Part shown: positions 8,241 to 17,700 of the stretch, piece by piece
Layout: the number at the start of each line of letters is the position of its first letter
Position numbering within the stretch: position 1 is the first letter of the stretch
Source: Leptospira sp. B5-022
Lineage (GTDB): Bacteria; Spirochaetota; Leptospiria; Leptospirales; Leptospiraceae
Assembly: GCF_000347035.1 (NCBI RefSeq)
Contig: NZ_ANIJ01000047.1
Coordinates: forward strand, 315,501-379,500
Direction of reading: 5' to 3'
DNA length: 64,000 bases
The notes under the pieces: model-generated
Database searches by the model: none
What the model was told of the DNA's origin: nothing
What the model saw: only the letters and a program-made list of their open reading frames with translations
Program-made: the position numbers and the translations under genes

Positions 8241-10223
8241 ATGGAATCCAAGTTTAAGCAATATATCGTGACGGATTCCGCTACACTTGCGGGGAGACTT
8301 TCCATCCTCCGCAATAAGACCCAGCTAGAACTGATCGATCTAAAGGATTTTTTCGGGTCCTCGGACATCAGGGATACTCCGCAATTCGTAAACATACTAT
8401 TTTATATCTCTTCCGAAACCTTAGAATCAGAACATAGTAAGATCAGAGAGCAGCTTAGGATGAATCCTCTGATACTCGCCAGATTCATTTTAAATGCAGA
8501 CCTAAGCTACGAAGGATACAAGAATACCGAGATCGAAGACGATCTGATTTTTGGGATCTTGCCCGAGATCACTTCGGATCTCCACCTTTCAAAAACTTTC
8601 GCTAACGGCTTTTTACATTTGCATATGATCACGGATCAGTTCGATCTATTACATAAGATCAACACCGCAAAATACGAGATCAACCGACTGACCAGGATCG
8701 GTATCAGTCTGGCAAACGAAAAGGACTTTGATAAACTTTTAAGAGAGATATTGTACAGTGCAAGGGAGATCTGTAATGCCGACTCCGGTTCCTTGTATCT
8801 AGTCGAACAGGACGATATAGGATTCGTTCGGAATTTACGTTTTAAAATTTCGGCATTGAGTATAGATACGGAAGAGTTCATTCTTCCCATCAATAAGTCC
8901 AGTATTGCGGGTTATGTTGCGGAAACCGGAAAAGTGCTGAACATCCAAGATGTTTATGATCTGCCGGAAGATGCCGAATTTTCCTTTAATGGGAATTTTG
9001 ATATATTATCGAATTATCATACTAAATCCATGCTGGTAGTCCCTATGAAAGGCCATAGGGGAGATGTCGTGGGTGTTCTTCAGCTGATCAATCGTAAGAG
9101 GAACTTTAACCAAAAATTGACCGTAGACCAGATGAAAGGGGACGAAATCCAACCTTTCGACGATTATTCGGCTCAATTAGTCCTTGGAGTTGCAGGACAG
9201 GCGGCTGTCGCCATTCAGAACAATTATTTATTAAGAGAGATTGAAACATTATTCGAAGGATTTGTGACCGCCTCCGTAAACGCGATCGAAGCAAGGGATC
9301 CGACCACTAGCGGTCACTCTTTTAGAGTGGCAGTGTTGACCGTCGGGCTTGCGGAAACCTTAGATCGTGTGAGTTTCGGAAAATATAAGGACACAAAGTT
9401 TTCCAAGGAACAACTCAAAGAGATCAGATACGCTTCATTACTTCACGATTTCGGAAAAGTAGGAGTAAGAGAAAAGGTTTTGGTGAAAGCCAAAAAATTG
9501 GAAGACCTGGAGATCGGATTGATCGACTGGAGATTCCGCTACTTAAAGAAAGATTTCGAATCGAAATTAAACTTAAGAAAAGTGGAATATTTAAAAAAGC
9601 ACGGGTCAGTCGGATATTCCGACTTTGAAAAAGCTATTGATTTCGAATTTAGCGAAGAATGTAAAAGACTTAACTCTATGTTCCAGATCATCAGCCAGAG
9701 CAACGAACCTTCCATTCTGGAAGAGGCAAACTCTCAGTTCTTGGAAGAGATCGCAAAGATGCAGTATATCACTACGGAAGGAGAAAATCTGGATTTAATT
9801 TCTCCTTACGAATTCGGATTTTTGACCATCAAAAAAGGTTCTTTGGATTTTGATGAAAGAAAAGAGATCGAATCCCATGTGGAGCATACGTTCCAATTCT
9901 TAAGTAAGATCCCTTGGACAAACGATCTAAAAATGGTACCAACCATCGCTCATGCGCACCACGAAAGGTTGAATGGAACCGGATACCCGAGAGGGCTTTC
10001 CGGAGAAGATATTCCGGTCCAATCCAGGATCATGACCATCTCCGATATATTCGATGCGTTAACCGACCAAGATCGACCTTATAAAAAAGCGGTCCCGGTG
10101 GATAGGGCCTTGGACATTTTGGAAATGGAAGCGAAGGAAAATCATTTGGACGGAGACTTATTAAAAGTATTCATAGAGTCCAAAGTCTGGGAAAAATTAA
10201 ACCACCAAGGACATATTAAATAA
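8241..10223 (+). CDS. GAF / HD-GYP domain protein, putative cyclic-di-GMP phosphodiesterase
   Basis: 660 aa. Residues 1-140 are unrecognised. Residues about 150-325 are a GAF sensor domain ([19 protein letters not shown], then [19 protein letters not shown] and [20 protein letters not shown]). From residue 340 an HD-GYP domain follows: [13 protein letters not shown], the HD pair at 402-403 in LHDFGKVGV, then [16 protein letters not shown] with GYP at 581-583. HD-GYP enzymes hydrolyse cyclic di-GMP. Between HD and GYP lie about 180 residues, roughly 110 more than the usual compact domain, with a charged helical insert. All recognisable metal-site motifs remain, so activity is plausible. It ends 2 bp from the convergent murD stop. 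Confidence 0.9.
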   Translation: MESKFKQYIVTDSATLAGRLSILRNKTQLELIDLKDFFGSSDIRDTPQFVNILFYISSETLESEHSKIREQLRMNPLILARFILNADLSYEGYKNTEIEDDLIFGILPEITSDLHLSKTFANGFLHLHMITDQFDLLHKINTAKYEINRLTRIGISLANEKDFDKLLREILYSAREICNADSGSLYLVEQDDIGFVRNLRFKISALSIDTEEFILPINKSSIAGYVAETGKVLNIQDVYDLPEDAEFSFNGNFDILSNYHTKSMLVVPMKGHRGDVVGVLQLINRKRNFNQKLTVDQMKGDEIQPFDDYSAQLVLGVAGQAAVAIQNNYLLREIETLFEGFVTASVNAIEARDPTTSGHSFRVAVLTVGLAETLDRVSFGKYKDTKFSKEQLKEIRYASLLHDFGKVGVREKVLVKAKKLEDLEIGLIDWRFRYLKKDFESKLNLRKVEYLKKHGSVGYSDFEKAIDFEFSEECKRLNSMFQIISQSNEPSILEEANSQFLEEIAKMQYITTEGENLDLISPYEFGFLTIKKGSLDFDERKEIESHVEHTFQFLSKIPWTNDLKMVPTIAHAHHERLNGTGYPRGLSGEDIPVQSRIMTISDIFDALTDQDRPYKKAVPVDRALDILEMEAKENHLDGDLLKVFIESKVWEKLNHQGHIK

Positions 10224-10225
10224 AT

Positions 10226-11575
10226 CTAAGGTTCTTCTCTGGTCCAGTCGGAGACAAGTTTCAAAAAATGTTCTCCTCTTTCCTCAAAATTCTTATATAA
10301 ATCGAAACTAGCGCAAGCGGGGGAAAATACCACGGAGGAAACTCTTGCCCTACCCGAGCGGACCGCGTTTTTGATCTGAGAAAAACCCTCTTCCAAATTA
10401 TCCGCTAAGATCAAATGGGAACCTAAGATAGGAGAGATCACGGGGGCCCAGGTTTCTCTCGCCTCTCCGATCAGTAAGACCCAGCCGATACCGGAATTTA
10501 AAAATTCTTTCAGAGGTTCCAAGGGTTCGGCTTTGGGTCTTCCTCCCAAGATCAAAAAGGTCGCTTTTTTGTCTTTCCACGTGTTTAAACCCGCAAGCAT
10601 ACTGTGGAGGTTTGTGGACTTGGAATCGTTAATAAAAGAGATCCCGGCCGCTTTACCGGCATATTGGAAACGATGAGGAAGGCCTTTAAACGACCCGATC
10701 AGACTTTGGATATGTTCCGGTTTTGCACCGATCGCTTCTGCAGCCAAGATAGAAGCTGCCAGGTTATCCAAATTATGGCCTCCGGGAAGAGGGAAGTTCG
10801 TAGCATCATAGATCAACTTTGCGGTTTTGATACTTCTTTCTTCTTCCGAGATGATCGCGTCGTTTCCTGCTTCTCTCCCGAAGACTAAAATTTTGCAGGA
10901 CCATCCCAGCTTTCGGATCCTTTCCTGAAAAAGTTTTGAATTCGTTACAAGAGTATGAAGAGGATTGGAATGGTCCACGATCCTTGTCTTGGCTTCGAAA
11001 TAATTATCCAAACTTTTATGTCTTTCCAAATGATCCGAAGCAAGATTTAATATTACGGATACGTTAAGTTCTAAAGGACCGGAATCTTCCAACTGGTAGC
11101 TGGAAAGTTCCAAAACGGAAAGTGGAACCGGTTTAAGGCAAAAATCGCTGAAGGCCAAACCGATATTTCCACCCGCAGTCGCTCCAGGAAAATCGGAAGA
11201 AACTAAATGTGCAGTGAGAGAAGTGGTTGTGGATTTTCCATCCGTTCCTGTGACGCCGATCAATTTTCCGGAATAAAACGCTCTTGCTAATTCCACTTCG
11301 GAAACTATGGGGATTGCGAGAGAATGAGCTTGGGAAATTACGGGATGAGAAGGAGAAATACCCGGGCTTTTTACGATGAGCGCGATCGGAAGAAGGTCCG
11401 CTAGAATTACATCCTCGCCGACGAACGTAACATTTAAATCGGGAATAGGATTCGAATTACAAAGAACAGCATTCGCCTGTCTCTCTTTCAAGAGTCGGAG
11501 AGCCGCCATACCGGAAACTCCCCCGCCGAGAACCAGGACTCTTTGGCCTAATAAGGAGGTAGGAAAATTCTTCAT
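10226..11575 (-). CDS. murD: UDP-N-acetylmuramoyl-L-alanine:D-glutamate ligase MurD
   Basis: 449 aa from the ATG at 11575. MurD adds D-glutamate to UDP-MurNAc-L-Ala in peptidoglycan synthesis. The N-terminus has a Rossmann-like GQRVLVLGGGVSGMAALRLL. The ATP loop is GVTGTDGKSTTTSL (about residues 107-120), followed by the substrate segment LELSSYQLE. The ligase signature is LPHRFQYAG...FINDSKSTN, with ILGGRPKAEPLE further on. The open frame continues to 11683, but the 36 extra residues are unrelated to MurD, overlap the divergent STAS gene and precede the normal start, so I rejected them. No other cell-wall (dcw) gene is adjacent, so this murD is isolated from a division cluster. Confidence 0.95.
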   Translation of the reverse strand: MKNFPTSLLGQRVLVLGGGVSGMAALRLLKERQANAVLCNSNPIPDLNVTFVGEDVILADLLPIALIVKSPGISPSHPVISQAHSLAIPIVSEVELARAFYSGKLIGVTGTDGKSTTTSLTAHLVSSDFPGATAGGNIGLAFSDFCLKPVPLSVLELSSYQLEDSGPLELNVSVILNLASDHLERHKSLDNYFEAKTRIVDHSNPLHTLVTNSKLFQERIRKLGWSCKILVFGREAGNDAIISEEERSIKTAKLIYDATNFPLPGGHNLDNLAASILAAEAIGAKPEHIQSLIGSFKGLPHRFQYAGKAAGISFINDSKSTNLHSMLAGLNTWKDKKATFLILGGRPKAEPLEPLKEFLNSGIGWVLLIGEARETWAPVISPILGSHLILADNLEEGFSQIKNAVRSGRARVSSVVFSPACASFDLYKNFEERGEHFLKLVSDWTREEP

Positions 11576-11648
11576 CTTGGGGAACTTGGTTGACAGGCTA
11601 TTTTTCGCATCGAGAATTGTCTCTAATTTATCGCTAGGGTAGGTTCCT

Positions 11649-11987
11649 TTGCTCGACCATAAGGTACAGGACGGAGTTCTCATAGTTTACCTCAAGGGAC
11701 GTTTAGACGTTTCTATTGCAAACGAGGTGGAAGAAAATCTGAACGATCTAATCGATAACCAAGGACACACCAAGGTTATTTTAAACATGCAAGACGTGGA
11801 TTATATGTCTTCCTCCGGATTCAGGGCTTGCATTTCTACGCTCAGGAAATTGAACGCAAAAGAAGGCGGTCTCAAAATTTGCGGGATCAAACCTGCAGTG
11901 AAAAGAATTTTCGATGTGATTGAACTTACTTCTCTATTTGATATTCGAGATACGGAAGACGAGGCGCTTCGAACCTTTCGTGCATAA
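11649..11987 (+). CDS. STAS-domain anti-sigma factor antagonist
   Basis: 112 aa, from a TTG start with AGGGTAGG a few bases upstream. The whole protein is one STAS domain: an N-terminal strand pair (LIVYLKGRLDVSIANEV), then VILNMQDVDYMSSSGFRACI, then the final helix. Ser56, before Gly57, aligns with the serine phosphorylated in SpoIIAA/RsbV-type antagonists. In the family, the dephosphorylated form sequesters an anti-sigma kinase and so releases a sigma factor. No partner kinase or sigma gene lies nearby. It starts 74 bp from the divergent murD start and is followed after 3 bp by trpC. Coupling with trpC looks positional rather than functional. Confidence 0.88.
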   Translation: MLDHKVQDGVLIVYLKGRLDVSIANEVEENLNDLIDNQGHTKVILNMQDVDYMSSSGFRACISTLRKLNAKEGGLKICGIKPAVKRIFDVIELTSLFDIRDTEDEALRTFRA

Positions 11988-11990
11988 CCG

Positions 11991-12743
11991 ATGATGGCAT
12001 TACATCGGGTTCTCCAAGAGATCGTAGAGGAAAAAAAAAGGGAAATCGAAACCATTCCCGAATATAATCCTTCGCCTTACGCAGGGGCGGGGTTATGGCA
12101 ATCATTACGCTCCCGCAAATTTTCAATCATCTCGGAATGTAAAAAAATGAGTCCTTCTTCCGGGATTATCCGGCAAGAATACGACGCGGTCACTATCGCA
12201 AAAACTTACTCCGAATGTGGAGCCACTGCGATCTCCGTTCTTACTGACAAAAAATATTTCGGCGGATCCCTTGAAGACCTAAAGAATGTTTCTTCTCAGG
12301 TCAATATACCTATATTAAGAAAAGATTTTATACTAGATACAAAGCAGGTCGCGGAGGCTCGCGAATACGGAGCGGCAGCAATCCTTCTTATCGTTCGTAT
12401 ACTCACACCCGAAAAACTCGCAGAACTTATCAAAGAAGCTAAAAAATATAATATGGATGTTCTCACGGAGATCCATACGGAAGAAGAGGCGACTATCGCC
12501 ACAAAGGCGGGTGCAAATATAGTCGGGATCAACACACGGGATCTGGATGATTTTTCCATCCACCAAGACCTTGTCCCTAAAGTGGCTTCCAAACTTTCTC
12601 CCAATATCGTAAAAGTAGGGGAGTCTGGGGTTAAAAGTAAGGCCGATCTGGATGAATTCCGTTCCCATGTGGACGCTGCACTTATCGGTACCTACTTTAT
12701 GGAAAAACCGGATATCCGCAAGGCTTGGCTGGAATTATTCTGA
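11991..12743 (+). CDS. trpC: indole-3-glycerol-phosphate synthase TrpC
   Basis: 250 aa. It closes the indole ring of indole-3-glycerol phosphate in tryptophan synthesis. Diagnostic segments are [17 protein letters not shown] (catalytic Glu49 and Lys around 51-52), the ILRKDFILD loop, [31 protein letters not shown] and [13 protein letters not shown] with the phosphate-binding C-terminal loops. Length fits the monofunctional enzyme. The first two codons are both ATG, so the protein may begin at the second Met. It lies 3 bp after the STAS gene. No other trp gene is in the window. Confidence 0.95.
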   Translation: MMALHRVLQEIVEEKKREIETIPEYNPSPYAGAGLWQSLRSRKFSIISECKKMSPSSGIIRQEYDAVTIAKTYSECGATAISVLTDKKYFGGSLEDLKNVSSQVNIPILRKDFILDTKQVAEAREYGAAAILLIVRILTPEKLAELIKEAKKYNMDVLTEIHTEEEATIATKAGANIVGINTRDLDDFSIHQDLVPKVASKLSPNIVKVGESGVKSKADLDEFRSHVDAALIGTYFMEKPDIRKAWLELF

Positions 12744-13296
12744 TTCTTCCATACTAATTCCTAGAATATTCAGAAATTAGAATATATTTAAAAAGGTTTG
12801 GGCGGCTCTTCGCTTACGCTCTGACCAGGCTACTGCGGGTTCGCGCATTCGCGCTCAGCAATTCAAATGGACGGTTTCATGGAGTTCCAGTTTGTCCGAT
12901 CAGGACTTTGCTTCACTACGCTCAGCAACGCTTGGCGTTACCCGCTTCCTATGGGGCGCGGAAAATATCCGGCAAAGCCGGACTAGCGCCCTTCGTATCC
13001 TTGCCGCGAAGAGTTATCGTATAAGAAGGTCCTTTGAGATAGAAATCAGACGAACGTCTTTGCATGAGAAACGCGGCAGCGATGCGTAGGGAAAGTCCGA
13101 AGGACCGAAGCGATAGCGTAGCCCGTAGCAGCGCGACCCGAGCGATAGCGAGTGGGGCCGCCCAAAATTTTTCCAAAACGTTCGTTTGGAGAAAGGATCT
13201 TCTCTTTTCGGTTTGGAAAAAAGATATTGCCTACCGAATTGTGTGGAATGTAGAATGCCCTTTCGTCTTTTTTAAGGCCAGTGGGAGGTTTTTTAC
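12744..13296. other. 553-bp intergenic region holding a complete repeat-A element
   Basis: The stretch between trpC and the TMEM43-like gene is mostly the element at 12797-13167. Several short open frames cross it (for example 12892-13089 and 13064-13369), but they follow the repeat, differ between strands and have no homologue I know, so I call none. The last 125 bp are unique, AT-rich leader with a clear RBS for the next gene. Confidence 0.6.
12797..13167. repeat. dispersed repeat A, copy 2 (complete, inverted ends)
   Basis: The left end reads TTTGGGCGGCTC and the right end GGGCCGCCCAAAA, so the 371-bp element has terminal inverted repeats. Inside are GGTTCGCGCATTCGCGCTCA near the left end and GCGGCAGCGATGCGTAGG plus AGCAGCGCGACCCGAGCGATA toward the right. 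These match pieces of the copies at 1206-1305 and 48438-48763. The interior is otherwise diverged and not open on either strand. It resembles a non-autonomous miniature element, but no target-site duplication is obvious. Confidence 0.7.
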
Positions 13297-14367
13297 ATGG
13301 CGTTTGAAGAAACAGGAGAAAGTACGAGTATATTCGGATCGATCGGCGATTCGTTCAAAGGAATGCTGACCGGGGTTGTATTATTCCCACTTTCCTTATT
13401 TTTAATATTTCAAGTGGAAACTTGCGAGCAAGCGAGTGCGGCCCTTAAAAGTGCGGTCCCGGCTGCCCAAGCGAAACCTGGGGTTGCGTCTTACGTTACC
13501 GGAAAACTGAGTGCAGATCTATTGGGTGGAGAGTTCGTAAAACCCGGGAAGTATATTTCCTATTCTCAATCTTCCGAGGTATATGCCTGGAAAGAAACCA
13601 GTAAAGAGAATTCCACTACGAAAAAAAAAGATTACGATTGTGAATTGGAATGGATCTCTTCTCCTCAAAATCCGAAAAATTTCAAGGATTCCGTATGCAA
13701 GTCTAAACCTTTCTACCAAGCGACTGTGGATGATAAACGTTCCGTTGCTTCCGACGCGAAGGTGAAGACTGATGAAGGTAAAACTTACAATGTAAATTTG
13801 AGCAAGGTGGATCTGACTTCCGCAGTGCCTTCCGTAAATCCCGGATCGGGAGAATTGTCCAAAGGGATAGCAGAAGGTGATTATATCTATTTATCTCAAA
13901 AATGTGCAAGCGATCAAGCCGAAGGCTGCGAAAGAATCAGTGTATCTCTTGTTCCCGTACCGGAAGAAAATATGACTTTCGTGGGTTCCGTAAACGGAAA
14001 TACAATAGGAGAGTTCACCAGTGAAGAGGGTAATAAATTTTTGAACGCTTCCGTAGGAGATTTTCAGACTACGATGAAGGACATCCAAAGCGACGATAAT
14101 ACGGAAAAGTGGCTTATGAGACTCGGTTGTTTTATTGCTATGTGGGTGAGCTTTAATCTTCTCGCAGGACCGCTACTTTCCCTTTTAAGTTTTGTTCCTC
14201 TTGTAGGAGAATTGGGAAAAACCGCTCTATCCATAGTGTTCGGGGTTGTGGCATTTGTGATCACCGCAGTTACCATTCTTCTTGTGAAGTTTTGGTATAT
14301 CTGGCTGATACTGGGGCTTGCAGCAATCGGTTACGCTATCTACAAAAAGAAAGCGGCGACTGCTTAG
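13297..14367 (+). CDS. TMEM43-like membrane protein
   Basis: 356 aa. GGGAGG about 8 bp before the ATG is a strong RBS. One hydrophobic segment near residues 20-42 (GMLTGVVLFPLSLFLIFQVE) is followed by a large extracytoplasmic domain of about 220 residues with several Cys (DYDCELEW, DSVCKSKPF, CASDQAEGCERIS). At the C-terminus come three or four close membrane spans (FIAMWVSFNLLAGPLLSLL onward) and a Lys-rich end. This layout, with one N-terminal span, a big loop and a C-terminal bundle, is that of the TMEM43 (DUF1625) family, known from animals and scattered bacteria. Its bacterial function is unknown. A terminator follows; it stands alone between repeat DNA and the lipoprotein cluster. Confidence 0.78.
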   Translation: MAFEETGESTSIFGSIGDSFKGMLTGVVLFPLSLFLIFQVETCEQASAALKSAVPAAQAKPGVASYVTGKLSADLLGGEFVKPGKYISYSQSSEVYAWKETSKENSTTKKKDYDCELEWISSPQNPKNFKDSVCKSKPFYQATVDDKRSVASDAKVKTDEGKTYNVNLSKVDLTSAVPSVNPGSGELSKGIAEGDYIYLSQKCASDQAEGCERISVSLVPVPEENMTFVGSVNGNTIGEFTSEEGNKFLNASVGDFQTTMKDIQSDDNTEKWLMRLGCFIAMWVSFNLLAGPLLSLLSFVPLVGELGKTALSIVFGVVAFVITAVTILLVKFWYIWLILGLAAIGYAIYKKKAATA

Positions 14368-14393
14368 GATTCCATATTCAAAATGTAATAGAG

Positions 14394-14424
14394 AAAAGGC
14401 CGGGATTTAGCTCGGCCTTTTTAA
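14394..14424 (+). terminator. rho-independent terminator after the TMEM43-like gene
   Basis: AAAGGCCG and CGGCCTTT pair around GGATTTAGCT and are followed by T-rich sequence (TTTTTAATTTT). It begins about 27 bp after the stop codon. Confidence 0.85.
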
Positions 14425-14793
14425 TTTTCCGTAGTCCCTGAAACCACCGATTGTCAATAAAAACTTTCCAAAGCAAACGCGCGTTCACTCTGATAACACG
14501 TATTAAATCATGCTTTAGAACATGATTTTAAGTGGAAATCCGAGAAAATAAGAGACGTATAAGACAGTTAAAAATAACGTACGTTCTCTAAAAAACTGCC
14601 AAAACTAGTGAAAAAAATCCTTGTCTATACCGTTATAATATGTACCAGTATAGCGATCGATACACGATTCGAACAGTTGATATAAAAAAAGATTGAAGGT
14701 TTTTTAGATCTACGGTATATATAGAAGCCGTTCTGGTTCTGAAAAATAACAATTGTTCAAAAAAGCGAACACGGACCCAGAGAGGTTTAAGGG
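14425..14793. promoter_or_regulatory. 369-bp AT-rich upstream region of the lipoprotein cluster
   Basis: No gene is visible. It contains an 8-bp perfect inverted repeat, AAATCATG (14505-14512) and CATGATTT (14521-14528), separated by 8 nt; a 10-bp palindrome AACGTACGTT at 14576-14585; and a TATAAT at 14634-14639 flanked by CTATAC and GTATAG. These could be operator and promoter parts for the lipoprotein gene at 14794, but no good -35 box pairs with the TATAAT, so I do not define a promoter. The gene's RBS (GAGAGG) lies just before its ATG. Confidence 0.4.
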
Positions 14794-17700
14794 ATGAAGA
14801 TGCGGCCAATAAGGGAATTTGCTGGGGGGAGTAATCGCCTCCTGGATTTTAAGAAAAATATAATTTTCATTTCTCTTATATTATCATTATTCGGTTCCTG
14901 TTCTCATGCCGGGACCGATAAAAGCGGGATTTCCCAATTCTCCGATAATACCGACGACTACCGAGGAATTTCTTTATTCAGTTTTTTGAATCCTTACCCA
15001 GTGGTGAAGAGCTTTTTCACCAATATGGACCCTGTCGGCTTCAATGAGGCCTTGGGGGATGCACTCTCTCAAGCACCTAGAACGGATAATTTGGGGACAA
15101 TTCGCGCCTTAGAATCGGCGATGCTGCAGAGTAGAACGAGCGTCCAAACCCTTTCTTTGGGCCTTGCGGACATGATCGAAAAGATACAAACTTCGAATCC
15201 TGCCGCTTATTCTTCTATCCAGCCGGTTTTTGAGAAAATCCGCCGTTATAAAAAGCCTGTAGTCCGTAATTTGATGCCTCTTGGCGCAAACCAACTTTTG
15301 ATAGAATACAATACTAAGACGGCGAATCAGGTTACCACTTCTATCCACGATACAGCTGACCTTCTTGTAGATCCGGATACTGTGGACACTCTTCACGATA
15401 TAGAAGATTTTCTTTATAAAGGATTACGGAAAAATACTACGTTCCGAACCGGAGTGGAAAATCTATTAGGTGGATTTTTTGCTCCTTCTCTACTAACGGA
15501 TCGCACTTTAAAAGAAGGTTTTATCTCTCTTGTTTACGATTTCGGCGAGATGATGTACAAGGCTGCCGGTTTCGAGGATCAAATGACTCCTCAAACCTCA
15601 TTTAAAAATTTTATAATAAACGCTGAGAATTTTTTTACTGCTAATACTGTTTCTCCTGCTGAGCCTACCGCTAACGAATATTCTACGAACGCAGCGTATA
15701 ATGCCCCTGGGGGTACTTTAAAACCTGCAGAATTGAGAACGATGCTTCGTGATCTTTTCGAAACGATTAAAGGATTAATTTTCGCCCAGGGAGATGTGAC
15801 TGTAAACGTTCTGAAAGAGACCGCTAAGAATGCGTATTTACTGGATTTTATGAGGAATTCTTCCGGTTCCAGCCAAACGTTTAAGGATCTTTTGCAGTTG
15901 GATGGAGATGGACGAAACCGCCAGACGGATGTGGAAAGCCGTCCTGTTTCCGCGTTAGAAACTTTATTTATTGTTCTTACAATTGCGGATAATTACGGTT
16001 TTCGTTGGAATCCGGTAGATTCCGGAAATTCCGGTACAACTCAAGTCGTTAATAACGCTTTAACTGATACCGGCTCCGTAACAACCGGCGGTGAGCTGAC
16101 ATTAGGTGATGCAATGTTCAGTATGGGATCCGTGATCGGGTCCGGTGATTCATTCAATTTTAAGAATATTACCGAATTGAGCCGCACAAGTTCGAAAGTA
16201 TTCCGCGACGGTTCCGCTTATAGAATAGGATTCAATACTAGAGTTCTTTCCATTTTAGAAGCACCTTCTAGAGGGGAGACCCTTCCGGTTACGGATACGT
16301 CTACCGGGACTGCCGTGCTGAACGAATCCCAATTCGACAAGCTGTACAACAAGACAATTCCTTGGATGTTGGATTGGATCGTTAAGGTTACCTTAGAAGG
16401 TTATGGACCATACTATAGTGGAACGGACTCCGGAGGGAATCCGATTGCGCCTAACGGTAATCTTTTACAATACCAACCTAGCTGGAACACATCCAAATAT
16501 TACGTTCAAATTGATCCAGGTACAGGCGGAGAAAGACGTATTTATTTGGGTGGAGTGGATCAAACTGCTGCGTCTGCGGTATTAACCGACAAGGGATTCT
16601 ATTCTATTACGGAAACCGTCCCTGCTCCTATCCTAGTAGCAAGTGCGGAGGAAGCATTTTATAAAAATTTACAATGGCTTTTATACGAAAAAAGATTCGT
16701 AGCAGTTCTTCCGGTGAGAGCTAAGTTAGCCGCTACAGTTACCTACCAAGAGGCATTATTCATTACTGCGATCGGGAACGGAATCATGGGAATGATGAAC
16801 TTAAGTCCCAATTGTGGTCCTTTAAAAGACGATTGTACAAACTTTAACGGTTACTGGCACAAGAAGGGGACTCCCATCAAGTCCTTTGATTCTGGAACGC
16901 AGGCTGGGCCTTGGGTTGTCCAGGATACAAATTTGCAAGATCTATCCAATGAACCGGGCGATTCCGTTTTCCTAGTAGAAGGCTGGGGATACGGACTCGC
17001 TGGTAATGAAGGTTTCCAAGTGACTGCGGTATATTCCGCATTATTCCCTCTTTTGATCCCTGATCCAACCACTGTGTATGGAATGATCCCTCCTGTGATA
17101 TCCCAAAATGCGGGTGTGATCAAACAGCTTGGATTCTTGGGAACTACTGATACTCCTTCTTCTCAAGTGAACACGAACTGGAATAAGAGGAATCGTCTGA
17201 CTCCATTTATCGTCGCATTGGCAAAAGCTTTGGGTGATGACGCTAAAATTCCGGCTAACAGAGCATTAGGAAAAAATCCTTATAAGCTATTTACCGGCCT
17301 CGCTGAGATCTTCTCTCGACCATACGTTTTTTTTGGACAGGATGAAACGGCGAGAATAGGGGACAATCTGCCTCCAAAGCCAAGCTTTATTCAGGTACGA
17401 ACGGTAGGGATCGCATCCGGATTGCGAAACCCAGCGGCCACTCCTGTAGAATACAAGGCTTCTAAAAATTACAGGAGCTTATTGAGCGTTTTAATCGAAG
17501 GGACTTCCACACCGACAAGCACAGATCGTAATCGTATGACGGACGGTCCGTTGGATCTATTAAGTAAAACTGATATTCTTTCGGGACTTATCAAGTTTAC
17601 CACAAATCTTGGAGATCCCGCTAAAACGGATGCTAGAGACAAGGTGATGGACGGTCTTTCCGGGATCTTAGGCCAAACAAAACTTTGGTCCGAATGCGGC

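Noticed and set aside
11576..11683. N-terminal extension of murD
   Set aside because: The added residues do not resemble MurD and overlap the divergent STAS gene; the ATG at 11575 gives a normal N-terminus.
13064..13369. 101-aa open frame before the TMEM43-like gene
   Set aside because: It starts inside repeat A and overlaps the real gene, which has a strong RBS.
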